Source: Oceanococcus sp041624435
GTDB taxonomy: Bacteria; Pseudomonadota; Gammaproteobacteria; Nevskiales; Oceanococcaceae
Length of the DNA: 64,000 bases
NCBI GenBank assembly: GCA_041624435.1
Contig: JBFJVB010000002.1
Coordinates: 1-64,000, forward strand
Reading direction: 5' to 3'
Shown here one piece after another: positions 40,418 through 48,912 of the stretch. Within the stretch, counting starts at the first letter, position 1; the number at the start of each line of letters is the position of its first letter. A model generated the notes under the pieces. The model saw only the letters and a program-made list of their open reading frames with translations. It did not search any database and was not told the origin of the DNA. The position numbers were made by a program, and so were the translations under genes.

Positions 40418-42028
40418 TCAAGGGGTTTTGCGCGCCGCTTCCAGAACCGCAATCAGCTGGCCACGTTTTTCGCTCGGCAGCCCGGCCTGGACCAGATCGC
40501 CCAACATGCTGCGGATCAATGCCACCCATTCTTTCGGCGGCCTCTGGCCGGGATCGCGCGCCTCCAGCAGATCGACCAGCTGATCCATCTTGTCGATCCC
40601 GTCGCGCCAGAGCCCATGGGCAGCGCCATACTTCAACAGACGCTGGGTCAGCAAGGCGCCCCAGGTATGGCTCAGGAAACGCCGGGCGGGCGCAGGCACG
40701 CTGCGACAAAACGTGCTGCGTTCCACTTCTTCGGCGACCATCAGCTTGGCCTCGCTGATCACAAACTCCCGTCGCTGCGCCGCCTGTTCACGCTGCAACT
40801 CGTAGAAGCGTGCAATCTGCCCATCTTCCAGCGGTACCGCGCTGGCCATGGAGTCACGCACAAAATCAGGGGCCAGATCAAACAGCGAGAGAATCTCGTT
40901 CAGGGACTCGCTCATCTGATCCGCCTGCGCGGGATCGATCAAGCGCTGGCGAGCCGCGCGGGTCATGTGTTCGTCAATCAGACTGGCCAAGGGATGGGTC
41001 GCATCAGTAAACACCGATGAATCGGCCAGGGCGGACTTCACCAGCGGCATGCGCAAGGTTTCATGCTGAGCGTCCTGAGCCTGCGGCACCATCGGATCGG
41101 CTTTCACCTGATTCAGAAAATGGCCGGCCAGACCCGTTTTCTGAACTGAGATCTGACCCTGCTCCTGGGTGAGCCCGGGCAGGGGTCGGCGGTCCATCAG
41201 AGCCAGCAGGTCAGCGGCCAGCAGACCATCGGTATAACCGTCTCCGTCGTTGCTCAAGGCCAAATGAGTCAGCATCGCGGTGGTGTCCGAGTCAACGGCA
41301 TGTTTATCGCTCGGCGGCTGCATCCAATTTGAAGGCCGTGCGGGCTTGCGCTCTGCTGTTTCCGGCTGCACGGACTGATGATCGACAATCCAGGTTGCCG
41401 CCTTGCTGCCAATTTCCTTGAGCTCCGCCAGCAGCTTCAGATACAGGGGTTCCAGCCCAACAACAAAATGGCGCTCAAAATTATTCATCAGCACCCGGCG
41501 GTTCGCCACAGACCAGCCCATCTCGTCCGCGCTGCGCTCCAGTACCTGATGCAAGCCCGTAGGCCCAAGCACCCGGGCGTCAAAGTGCAAAGCCAGAATC
41601 AGGCGGATCCGATTCAGTCTGGCATCGATCTCGGTAATGAGTTTGAAATACTGCGTTTCAGCCAGCAACAAGGCCTTCGCCATGGCCATCAGGCCGGCGC
41701 TCACTCGGTCATTGCCTGGCGTGGCTTGAAAGTCCAGATCGGCATCGGCTGCGCACAGACGTGCCTCAAGCTGAGCCATGAAGCTCCGCTGCCAATCGTG
41801 TGCCTGTTGCTTGAGTGAGCGCGCCAGCTCCTTGTTTTTTGGCGAGCCATTGGCGGCCAGAGCACTTCCGTGTGAACTTGCCAACTCGGCTTGAGTGGCG
41901 CCCACAAAGTGATCGAACAAAGCGCCCAGTTCCGCTCGGACGGTGCTCAGCAGTTGCGCGTCGGCCTGAGCCGCCATATCCAGCAGACTCGGTTCAGTGC
42001 GTGTGCCCGCCACCGTGTGATTTAACAT
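40418..42028 (-). CDS. DUF1631-family protein, copy 2
   Basis: This 536-residue paralogue of the downstream gene is collinear over its whole length: YFKLITEIDARLNRIRLILA, GDGYTDGLLAADLLALMDRR, DATHPLASLIDEHMT, FDLAPDFVRDSMASAVPLED and FLSHTWGALLTQRLLKYGAA. No signal peptide or membrane helix is seen. The two genes look like a tandem duplication that has diverged considerably. The 5' region (42029-42256) shows no other gene. Confidence 0.75.
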   Translation of the reverse strand: MLNHTVAGTRTEPSLLDMAAQADAQLLSTVRAELGALFDHFVGATQAELASSHGSALAANGSPKNKELARSLKQQAHDWQRSFMAQLEARLCAADADLDFQATPGNDRVSAGLMAMAKALLLAETQYFKLITEIDARLNRIRLILALHFDARVLGPTGLHQVLERSADEMGWSVANRRVLMNNFERHFVVGLEPLYLKLLAELKEIGSKAATWIVDHQSVQPETAERKPARPSNWMQPPSDKHAVDSDTTAMLTHLALSNDGDGYTDGLLAADLLALMDRRPLPGLTQEQGQISVQKTGLAGHFLNQVKADPMVPQAQDAQHETLRMPLVKSALADSSVFTDATHPLASLIDEHMTRAARQRLIDPAQADQMSESLNEILSLFDLAPDFVRDSMASAVPLEDGQIARFYELQREQAAQRREFVISEAKLMVAEEVERSTFCRSVPAPARRFLSHTWGALLTQRLLKYGAAHGLWRDGIDKMDQLVDLLEARDPGQRPPKEWVALIRSMLGDLVQAGLPSEKRGQLIAVLEAARKTP

Positions 42029-42256
42029 TCGTCTTGTCCCAACTCAGGCCCCTGTCGCATTGACCGATGGCAATCGGTCACCATCAGACAAGACGGTACG
42101 CTGACAGCACAGGGCAAACAATCCTGAACAGCCAGGCCACAGCCAAGCGGCTTTCATGGGACGACGAAGGGTAGATTTTGGCCTTGATCCGACCCCGCTT
42201 CGCTACCGTCAGGTCCAGCTGCTGCGGCACCAAGCGCTCGCAAGGACTGCGGCTGA

Positions 42257-42811
42257 CTACCAGATCAAATCGTCAGGCACCTGGTAGTCCGCATAGGGGT
42301 CATCCTGTGCGACGGCCTGTTTGTCCTCAACGACCCGTGGATTCAGAAAGACCCGCAGGGGGATTTTCTCGGCCAGCTGGCTGGCGATGGCCGCAGGCAT
42401 AATCTGATACACGCCATCGAACCAGACGATGCCGAGTTCGCCCGCGCCGAGCAGACGACGCTGCCTGGCCCCGACATAGATATGGTGGACCGCCTGGTTC
42501 AGCTTGAAGTTGAACGCTGGATCGCTGTCTTGCGGCGCCTGCTTGCTGACGCCATGGGCGGCAATCAGCTGACGCACCCAATCGGCTTGCTCGCGCGCCT
42601 TGCGCTGCTGCTCGCGCTGGGCATTCAGGTTCCGATCGTGCTCGCGCTTATGCGCGGCAAGCGCCGCCAGTTCCGCGGAACGCTGCTGCTGCGCCTTGGA
42701 CTTCTGTACCACGGCCTGCTTGCCACGGGGCTTACCCTGCTTGGCCGAGTGAGCCTGTTTCTTGCTCACCAGACCGGCTTTGACCAGCTGATCCCGGAGT
42801 GAGTTAGACAT
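42257..42811 (-). CDS. yaiL: DUF2058 / YaiL-like protein
   Basis: This 184-residue protein begins MSNSLRDQLVKAGLVSKKQA, followed by a long basic coiled-coil-like region rich in Gln, Arg and Lys. The C-terminal part (FNFKLNQAVHHIYVGARQRR, LGIVWFDGVYQIMPAAIASQ) is the DUF2058 domain of E. coli YaiL. The basic region suggests nucleic-acid association; the function is not established. I start at ATG 42811, which matches the family N-terminus. Confidence 0.88.
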   Translation of the reverse strand: MSNSLRDQLVKAGLVSKKQAHSAKQGKPRGKQAVVQKSKAQQQRSAELAALAAHKREHDRNLNAQREQQRKAREQADWVRQLIAAHGVSKQAPQDSDPAFNFKLNQAVHHIYVGARQRRLLGAGELGIVWFDGVYQIMPAAIASQLAEKIPLRVFLNPRVVEDKQAVAQDDPYADYQVPDDLIW

Positions 42812-42903
42812 GATGACCTTACTGTTCGGAATGTGCGCGAGGCGCATTCTAACCGCAGCGACCCTGGCTTGCTTGGTTTAAGGCAATCGGCGCCCCCGGG
42901 AAC

Positions 42904-43407
42904 TCAAGCCCCTACGGTCTGAGCATCTCCCGCGTAAACCAGCTGCCCACGGCCAGGCGCCAGGCTGCTCCAGTCATCCGCCAGGCTGATCACGACCAGG
43001 CCGGTGGTGCGCAAGCCCGCAAGCCGCACCGGACGCAGCAAGCTGGCCGCCAGTTCCGACAGGCCGGGATTGTGCCCGACCAGCAGCAATGACCGGCAGT
43101 CCCTGGGCTGGCTACGAATCAGGGTCAGCAATTGCGAGGCCTCAGCCAGATACAGGCTGTCCAGCGTCTTCACGACCGGTCTGGGCTGCAAGGACTCCAG
43201 GCAAGCCAGCAAGATTGCACCCGTGGCGACCGTTCTGGTCGCAGAGGAAACCAAGATGCGGTCCAGGGGCCAGGGCTGGCGGGCGAAAAACTGTCCGACA
43301 CGGCGCACATCCTGCGCCCCGCGCGCAGTCAGCTCGCGGCGATGATCGCCCTCGCCCGCCGAATCCTCGGCTTGCCCGTGACGAAACAGATACAGACAAC
43401 GCTCCAT
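42904..43407 (-). CDS. sixA: Phosphohistidine phosphatase SixA
   Basis: This 167-residue histidine-phosphatase-fold protein has the catalytic RHG in LYLFRHGQAEDSAGEGDHR, the second Arg in VSSATRTVATG and the second His in LLLVGHNPGLSELAASLL. Size and the short loops match SixA, which removes phosphate from histidine of HPt or PTS proteins. The start ATG 43407 directly precedes the RHG strand. It is divergent from the CofD-like gene with 82 bp between the starts. Confidence 0.9.
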   Translation of the reverse strand: MERCLYLFRHGQAEDSAGEGDHRRELTARGAQDVRRVGQFFARQPWPLDRILVSSATRTVATGAILLACLESLQPRPVVKTLDSLYLAEASQLLTLIRSQPRDCRSLLLVGHNPGLSELAASLLRPVRLAGLRTTGLVVISLADDWSSLAPGRGQLVYAGDAQTVGA

Positions 43408-43489
43408 GAGTTTTCCTTGGCAGATCTCAAGCCCAGCCTGCCGACGGCACACTAGGGTCAAAGGCAATTTATGACTATGATGCGCCATC

Positions 43490-44734
43490 ATGCACAAGGC
43501 CAAATCGCATTCCAAGCCACGCCCTGCCGGGCGGGCTGCCAAGCACCCTGAATCGCTGGCCGCCCAGGCGCCAGGGAGCCAGAGCGTCGATGCGCCTGAC
43601 CCGGGGCGCGGGCCGCGCCTGCTATTTTTCAGCGGCGGCAGCGCCATGCACGGGCTCGCCCGTGAACTGAGGCTGCACACCCACAACAGCATTCATCTGG
43701 TTCCCCCGTTCGATTCTGGCGGCAGTTCGGGGGCACTGCGCCAGGCTTTCGATATGCCGGCCATTGGCGACCTGCGCAGCCGGTTGATCGCCCTGGCTTC
43801 GCCGGACCTGCCTGGCGCCCATGAGCTGGAAGTTTTTTTTGAATACCGACTGCCCGAGCAGGGGGATAACGCCAGCCTGCGCCTGCGGATCAACACCCAG
43901 CTGGAAACCCTGGGCTCTGCGCTGGCGTACCAGGACCCCGAACGCTTCGAGGGTTTGCGTTGCTCTCTCCAAGGTTTTCTCGACTGCATGCCCGCGAGTT
44001 TTTCCTTGCGCGGAGCCTGTCTGGGCAATCTGGTACTGACCGGAGCCTATCTGCAAGCCGGACGGGATCTGGAACTCGCCAGCGAGCGGGTCTCGGCCAT
44101 ACTCGGCACCCTGGGTACGGTCCGCTGCACGGTTGCGGACGCCTTGCATCTGAGCGCACGCCTGGATTCTGGTGAAATCATCCTGGGCCAGCATCGATTG
44201 ACCGGCAAGGAGGTCCACCCGCTCCAGTCCGGCATTGGCGAAACCTGGCTCAGCGCCACACTCGAAGACCCGCGACCACGGCACTGCGATCTGCCTGCGG
44301 CCAACCACCAGCGCATCATCAGCGCCGATGCACTGATTTATGCGCCGGGAAGTTTTCACACCAGTTTGATGGCGCATTTTCAGCCACGTGGGGTTGGCGC
44401 GGCGATTGCCGCAAACCGTGGCGTGAAGATCTATATCCCCAATCTGGGCCTGGATCCGGAGCTCCGCGACCGCACCCCGCTGCAAGCCCTGGGATTCCTG
44501 GTCAAGACACTCCACCAAAGCACCGGTGATTCTCTGCCTACGAAGGCTGTGCTGAGCCATCTTCTGCTCGACCATGGTCAGCGCGAGCAGTTTCCACCCG
44601 AGGCCGTCGAGAGCCTGGGAATCAAGCCCTTGTACCGCGATCTGACCGGACCGGAGCACGCTTACTATGCGCCGGACAAAGTGATTGAAAACCTGCTCGG
44701 CATCCTCGGACCCAGACCGCCATCTCGCCTATAA
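43490..44734 (+). CDS. CofD/YvcK-like protein
   Basis: This 414-residue protein, after a basic 40-residue leader, shows the nucleotide-sugar/CofD-type P-loop LLFFSGGSAMHGLARELR, followed by NSIHLVPPFDSGGSSGALRQ. Later segments (FSLRGACLGNLVLTGAYLQA, ADALIYAPGSFHTSLMAHFQ, PTKAVLSHLLLD) match the CofD/YvcK fold. CofD transfers phospholactyl to F420 precursors; YvcK is a UDP-sugar-binding cell-envelope factor. Without F420 genes nearby, F420 synthesis is unlikely. It may be closer to the CofD-like member of the GAK gene set, but its partners are not seen here. Confidence 0.75.
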   Translation: MHKAKSHSKPRPAGRAAKHPESLAAQAPGSQSVDAPDPGRGPRLLFFSGGSAMHGLARELRLHTHNSIHLVPPFDSGGSSGALRQAFDMPAIGDLRSRLIALASPDLPGAHELEVFFEYRLPEQGDNASLRLRINTQLETLGSALAYQDPERFEGLRCSLQGFLDCMPASFSLRGACLGNLVLTGAYLQAGRDLELASERVSAILGTLGTVRCTVADALHLSARLDSGEIILGQHRLTGKEVHPLQSGIGETWLSATLEDPRPRHCDLPAANHQRIISADALIYAPGSFHTSLMAHFQPRGVGAAIAANRGVKIYIPNLGLDPELRDRTPLQALGFLVKTLHQSTGDSLPTKAVLSHLLLDHGQREQFPPEAVESLGIKPLYRDLTGPEHAYYAPDKVIENLLGILGPRPPSRL

Positions 44735-44774
44735 GGACGAAGTCTCCGGTCCGGGCCACTACCAGACTCAGGCG

Positions 44775-45758
44775 ATGAACTATACCGTCACTGAAGTTAC
44801 CATCAGCCGCCGCAGCCGCCTCGTGGTGGGCCTGCTCAAATGGGTACTGAAACCACTGATTCGCCTGTTCTCCAGCGTTTCGATTCTGACTATCGTGAAG
44901 AATCAGGTGCGTCTGGCCTCACGCTGGAAAATCCGCCTGCAGGATCTTGCAGTGGATTACGACCGCTATACCAATGGGGTGCCCGGACCGCTCGTCGGAG
45001 ACTTTTCCCAGACCAGCAAGATCGCCATCCTGTACTTGCACGGCGGCGGCTTCCTGATTCCAGCCGTGCCGGAAACGCATCTGGAACTGCTGGCGCGGCT
45101 GTGCCGCCGCCTGGATGCCGTCGGCTTCATGCCGGACTACCGACTGGCACCGATGCACAAGTTCCCCGCAGCCCTGGATGATTGCGAGCGGGCCTACCGC
45201 GGCCTGCTGAATGCGGGCTTTGCCGCCGACCGGATTGTGGTTGCAGGCGAATCAGCCGGGGGCAATCTGGTCCTGGGCCTGCTGCAACGGATCCGCGCCA
45301 ATGACTGGCCGATGCCGGCCTGCGCCATCCCCATTTCGCCAGTGGGTGAACTGGCCCGGGTGCATGTGCCGCTGTCTCGCGTCACCAACCGACGCAAGGA
45401 TCCGCTGATCCCGATCCATGCCATGGCGACCATGATGCAACTCTATGTCGGCGACCAGGATGCGACAAACCCCGAGATTTCACCGATTTATGCGGACTGC
45501 CGCGGCTTTCCACCGCTGTTTTTTCTGGTCGGCGAAACCGAAGTACTGCGCGACGACACGCTGATTATCGCTGAACACGCGCGCGCGGCCGGGGTCGAGA
45601 CTCGTGTCGATGTCTGGCCCATCCTGCCCCACGCTTTTCCCTTGTTCATCCGGATTCTGCCCGAGGCCCTGACCGCGCGGAATGACATGATCGATTTCAT
45701 TCGCGCCCACACCTCGATCCCCGTTGACGCCACCATTGCCCGTGAGGAGCTGCCATGA
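44775..45758 (+). CDS. HSL-family alpha/beta hydrolase (esterase/lipase)
   Basis: This 327-residue hydrolase of the hormone-sensitive-lipase family has the oxyanion motif LYLHGGGFLIPA and the nucleophile elbow VVAGESAGGNLVLG. The acid lies near FFLVGETEVLRDD and the His in WPILPHAFPLF. MPDYRLAPMHKFPAALDDC is the family's typical segment. A hydrophobic N-terminal stretch (LVVGLLKWVLKPLIRLFSSV) may associate with the membrane. It overlaps prpE by four bases (ATGA), so ester cleavage and CoA activation of the released acid may be linked. ATG 44775 is chosen as start. Confidence 0.88.
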   Translation: MNYTVTEVTISRRSRLVVGLLKWVLKPLIRLFSSVSILTIVKNQVRLASRWKIRLQDLAVDYDRYTNGVPGPLVGDFSQTSKIAILYLHGGGFLIPAVPETHLELLARLCRRLDAVGFMPDYRLAPMHKFPAALDDCERAYRGLLNAGFAADRIVVAGESAGGNLVLGLLQRIRANDWPMPACAIPISPVGELARVHVPLSRVTNRRKDPLIPIHAMATMMQLYVGDQDATNPEISPIYADCRGFPPLFFLVGETEVLRDDTLIIAEHARAAGVETRVDVWPILPHAFPLFIRILPEALTARNDMIDFIRAHTSIPVDATIAREELP

Positions 45759-47650
45759 ATTACCACGACACCTATTCCCGTTCGTTGCATGACAAGGCCG
45801 GCTTCTGGGCCGAGCAGGCCGCCCAGTTGCACTGGGATGCACCCTGGGACGCGGTGCTGGATGAGAGCCAGGCGCCGATGTACCGCTGGTTCCCCGGCGG
45901 CAAGCTCAATACCTGCTATAACGCCCTGGACCGGCATGTCGAAAACGGCCGCGCCGATCAGCTCGCGCTGATTTACGACTCGCCCGTCACCGGCAACAAG
46001 CGCCGCTACACCTACCGGGAACTGCGCGATGCCGTGGCCCGCTTTGCCGGCGCCCTGCAGGAACTGGGCGTGGTTCAGGGCGATCGCGTGGTGATCTACA
46101 TGCCCATGGTGCCCGAGGCCGCGATTGCCATGCTGGCCTGCGCCCGTATCGGCGCCATCCACTCCGTGGTCTTTGGAGGCTTCGCCGCCCCCGAACTGGC
46201 CAAGCGGATTGATGCGGCCGAACCCAAGCTGATCCTGTCGGCATCGTGCGGCATCGAACCGGGCCGCCTGATCGCCTATAAGCCCCTGCTGGATGAAGCA
46301 CTGCTGCTGGCTGAACATGCAGTTGAGCACTGCGTGATCCTGCAACGCCCCGAATGCGCCGCAACGCTTGAGCCCGGACGGGATCTGGACTGGCTGGAAC
46401 TGAGCGCAACGGCACCCGCGGCGCCCTGCGTCAGTCTCAATGCGACCGACCCCTTGTATGTGCTCTACACCTCCGGCACCACCGGCAAGCCCAAAGGCGT
46501 GGTGCGCGACAATGGCGGTCACGCCGTGGCCATGATGTATTCCTTGCAGGCGGTCTATCAGGTGCAGCCCGGGGAAGTGTACTGGGCCGCGTCTGACGTT
46601 GGCTGGGTGGTGGGTCATTCCTACATTGTCTATGGCCCGCTGTTGCTGGGCTGCACCACCGTGATGTTTGAGGGCAAGCCCGTCGGAACCCCGGATGCCG
46701 GCGCCTACTGGCGGATGATTGCCGAATACGGCATCCAGACGCTGTTCACCGCCCCGACGGCGTTTCGCGCCATCAAGAAAGAGGACCCACAGGGACGTCT
46801 GTTGGGCGAGCACGACATTTCCAGCCTCAAAGCCCTGTTCCTCGCAGGTGAACGCTCCGATCCCGATACCATTGAATGGGCGCAGCAACACCTCAAGGTG
46901 CCAGTGATCGACCACTGGTGGCAAACCGAGCTGGGCTGGCCGGCGGTCGCCAACTGCATGGGGATAGAGCCAATGCCGGTCAAACCGGGATCGGCTGCGG
47001 TTCCGGTGCCGGGTTTTGACATGCAGGTCCTGGATGAGCAAGGCCGTGAGCTGGGCCCGGATGAGATTGGCAATCTGGCCCTGCGCCTGCCTTTGCCACC
47101 GGGCAGCCTGCTCACCATGTGGAACAACGAGGCTGGCTACATCGAAAATTATCTCAGCCGTTATCCCGGCTATTATCTGACTGGCGATGCCGGCTTTCGC
47201 GATGCCGACGGCTACGTGTCGATCATGTCCAGAATTGACGACATCATCAATGTCGCCGGCCATCGCCTGTCGACCGGATCGATGGAAGAAGCCCTGTCCA
47301 GCCATCCCGCCGTGGCCGAGTGCGCGGTGATCGGCGTGGCTGACCCGCTGAAAGGTCAGGTGCCACTCGGCCTGGTCGTTCTCAAAGCGGGTGTGGAGCA
47401 AAGCCATGGCAGCATCGTGGCCGAACTCATCGCTCAGGTGCGACGGGAAATTGGCGCCGTGGCCGCGTTCAGGCAGGCCGCGGTCGTCGCCCGTTTACCC
47501 AAAACCCGTTCGGGCAAAGTCCTGCGCGGCACGATGCGCAAGCTGGCCAACGGCGAAGACTGCCCGGTCCCTGCTACCATTGACGACCCCGACATTCTGG
47601 CTGAAATAGCCCAAGCCTTGCAGGGATTGGGCTATCCGCAACCAGCCTAG
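45755..47650 (+). CDS. prpE: Propionyl/short-chain acyl-CoA synthetase (PrpE-like)
   Basis: This 631-residue AMP-forming synthetase shows the N-terminal FWAEQAAQLHWDAPWDAVLD and NTCYNALDRHV of acetyl/propionyl-CoA synthetases. The P-loop is YTSGTTGKPKGVVRDNGGHA, with SDVGWVVGHSYIVYGPLL, WWQTELGWPA, YYLTGDAGFRD and the acylation Lys in LPKTRSGKVLRGTMRKLA. It activates a short-chain acid with ATP and CoA. PrpE-like features (Asn-Gly-Gly after the P-loop) favour propionate over acetate. It is translationally coupled to the esterase upstream. Confidence 0.88.
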   Translation: MNYHDTYSRSLHDKAGFWAEQAAQLHWDAPWDAVLDESQAPMYRWFPGGKLNTCYNALDRHVENGRADQLALIYDSPVTGNKRRYTYRELRDAVARFAGALQELGVVQGDRVVIYMPMVPEAAIAMLACARIGAIHSVVFGGFAAPELAKRIDAAEPKLILSASCGIEPGRLIAYKPLLDEALLLAEHAVEHCVILQRPECAATLEPGRDLDWLELSATAPAAPCVSLNATDPLYVLYTSGTTGKPKGVVRDNGGHAVAMMYSLQAVYQVQPGEVYWAASDVGWVVGHSYIVYGPLLLGCTTVMFEGKPVGTPDAGAYWRMIAEYGIQTLFTAPTAFRAIKKEDPQGRLLGEHDISSLKALFLAGERSDPDTIEWAQQHLKVPVIDHWWQTELGWPAVANCMGIEPMPVKPGSAAVPVPGFDMQVLDEQGRELGPDEIGNLALRLPLPPGSLLTMWNNEAGYIENYLSRYPGYYLTGDAGFRDADGYVSIMSRIDDIINVAGHRLSTGSMEEALSSHPAVAECAVIGVADPLKGQVPLGLVVLKAGVEQSHGSIVAELIAQVRREIGAVAAFRQAAVVARLPKTRSGKVLRGTMRKLANGEDCPVPATIDDPDILAEIAQALQGLGYPQPA

Positions 47651-47700
47651 TCGGACTTCGGTCGATCGCGCGGCTATTCGCGCCCATAGACAGCACGAGC

Positions 47701-48399
47701 ATGCGTAGCGAAAAAGCAGTTTTCATCACCGGTGGCGGCAGTGGCCTGGGCGCCGAAGTGGCGCTCTTACTGGCCCGCGACGGCTGGCGGATCGGTTTGG
47801 CGGGCCGCCGCGAGACGGCCCTGGAGGCCACTCGCCAGCGCCTGCTTGACGCTGGACACGCGGCGCAATGCTTCGCCCTGGACGTGGCGGACTTTGCTGC
47901 GGTCGAGCAGGCCATCCACGAATTTGCGCCCACGGCCGTGGTGAATTCGGCCGCGGTCCTGGGCCAGGGCGATATCATGGACAGCCTGGGGCCCGAGCAG
48001 TTCGCCGCGGTGCAGGCCATCAATGTGAACGGCAGTTTCAATACCTGTTGCGCGGCGATGCGCTGGTGGCACAGCCATAAACAACCGGGCGACATCGTCA
48101 ACATCAGTTCGCTGTCCGGCATTCGCGGCATGCAGGCATTTCCCGGCTTTTCGGCCTATGCGGCGTCCAAACACGCGCTGGTGGGACTGACCGAAGCCCT
48201 GGCGCAGGATGGTCGGGCCCATGCCATCCGGGTCAATGCCATCGCCCCCGGCATGATGCGCACTGATATGCTGGCACAGCTGGGGATTACCGCCAGCACG
48301 CTGCCACAGGAGATCGCGCCGACGGTCGCCTTCCTGCTGGATCGGCGACAGTCCGGCCCGATCACCGGCACGACGATCGAAATTCACTGTAACGATTAA
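47701..48399 (+). CDS. Short-chain dehydrogenase/reductase
   Basis: This 232-residue classical SDR has the cofactor loop ITGGGSGLGAEVALLLARDG, AGRRETALEAT (suits NADPH), the NSAAVLGQGD equivalent of NNAG, the catalytic Ser in IVNISSLSGIRG and the YxxxK in YAASKHALVGL. It follows prpE by 50 bp and precedes the PTPS-like gene by 11 bp, so the two are co-transcribed. Pairing with PTPS could mean a pterin reductase role (sepiapterin-reductase-like); this is inferred from position only. Confidence 0.85.
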   Translation: MRSEKAVFITGGGSGLGAEVALLLARDGWRIGLAGRRETALEATRQRLLDAGHAAQCFALDVADFAAVEQAIHEFAPTAVVNSAAVLGQGDIMDSLGPEQFAAVQAINVNGSFNTCCAAMRWWHSHKQPGDIVNISSLSGIRGMQAFPGFSAYAASKHALVGLTEALAQDGRAHAIRVNAIAPGMMRTDMLAQLGITASTLPQEIAPTVAFLLDRRQSGPITGTTIEIHCND

Positions 48400-48410
48400 C
48401 CGGTGCGACC

Positions 48411-48860
48411 TTGAGATCCAATTCCACTCCCCCAAACCGACCTATCGTCTACCTCACGCGCCGCGAACATTTTTGCGCCGCTCACCGGCTCTGGTCAGAT
48501 CAGCTCACCGAGGCCGAGAACCAGGCCCTGTACGGCCCCTGCGCCCGCCAATATGGCCACGGCCATAATTACTTCATGGAGGTCACCCTGCGCGGGCCGG
48601 TTGATCCCAAGACCGGCGTCATCGTCAACCTGACGCAGGTGCGTGATGCGCTGCACGAATTGATTCTGGAAGACACCGATCAGCGCCATCTGAATCACGA
48701 TTCACCGCTTTGCGCGGGCATCAACCCCACCGCTGAAAACCTGGTTGTGCTGTTCTGGCAGGTTCTCGAACAGCGCTTCGGTACGCTTCTGTATGAAGTC
48801 AAAGTGCAGGAAACCGACAAGAACTGGGCCGTCTACCGCGGCGAACTCGACTCCAAGTAA
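48411..48860 (+). CDS. 6-pyruvoyl-tetrahydropterin synthase-like protein
   Basis: This 149-residue PTPS/QueD-family protein has zinc ligands His25 (FCAAHRLW), His50 and His52 (GHGHNYFMEV), the catalytic Cys44 in YGPCARQYGHGHNY and the pterin-anchoring Glu near VQETDKN. The Cys-to-HGH spacing (C-x5-HGH) resembles eukaryote-type PTPS and differs from the C-x3-HGH of QueD. It would act on dihydroneopterin triphosphate, making 6-pyruvoyl- or a related tetrahydropterin. The start is TTG 48411, as no ATG or GTG lies in a suitable position. Confidence 0.85.
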   Translation: MRSNSTPPNRPIVYLTRREHFCAAHRLWSDQLTEAENQALYGPCARQYGHGHNYFMEVTLRGPVDPKTGVIVNLTQVRDALHELILEDTDQRHLNHDSPLCAGINPTAENLVVLFWQVLEQRFGTLLYEVKVQETDKNWAVYRGELDSK

Positions 48861-48912
48861 TTTCCATCCACCGCCGCGGGCCTTCGCGGCTCAGCGACCC
48901 AGAGTAACCAGC

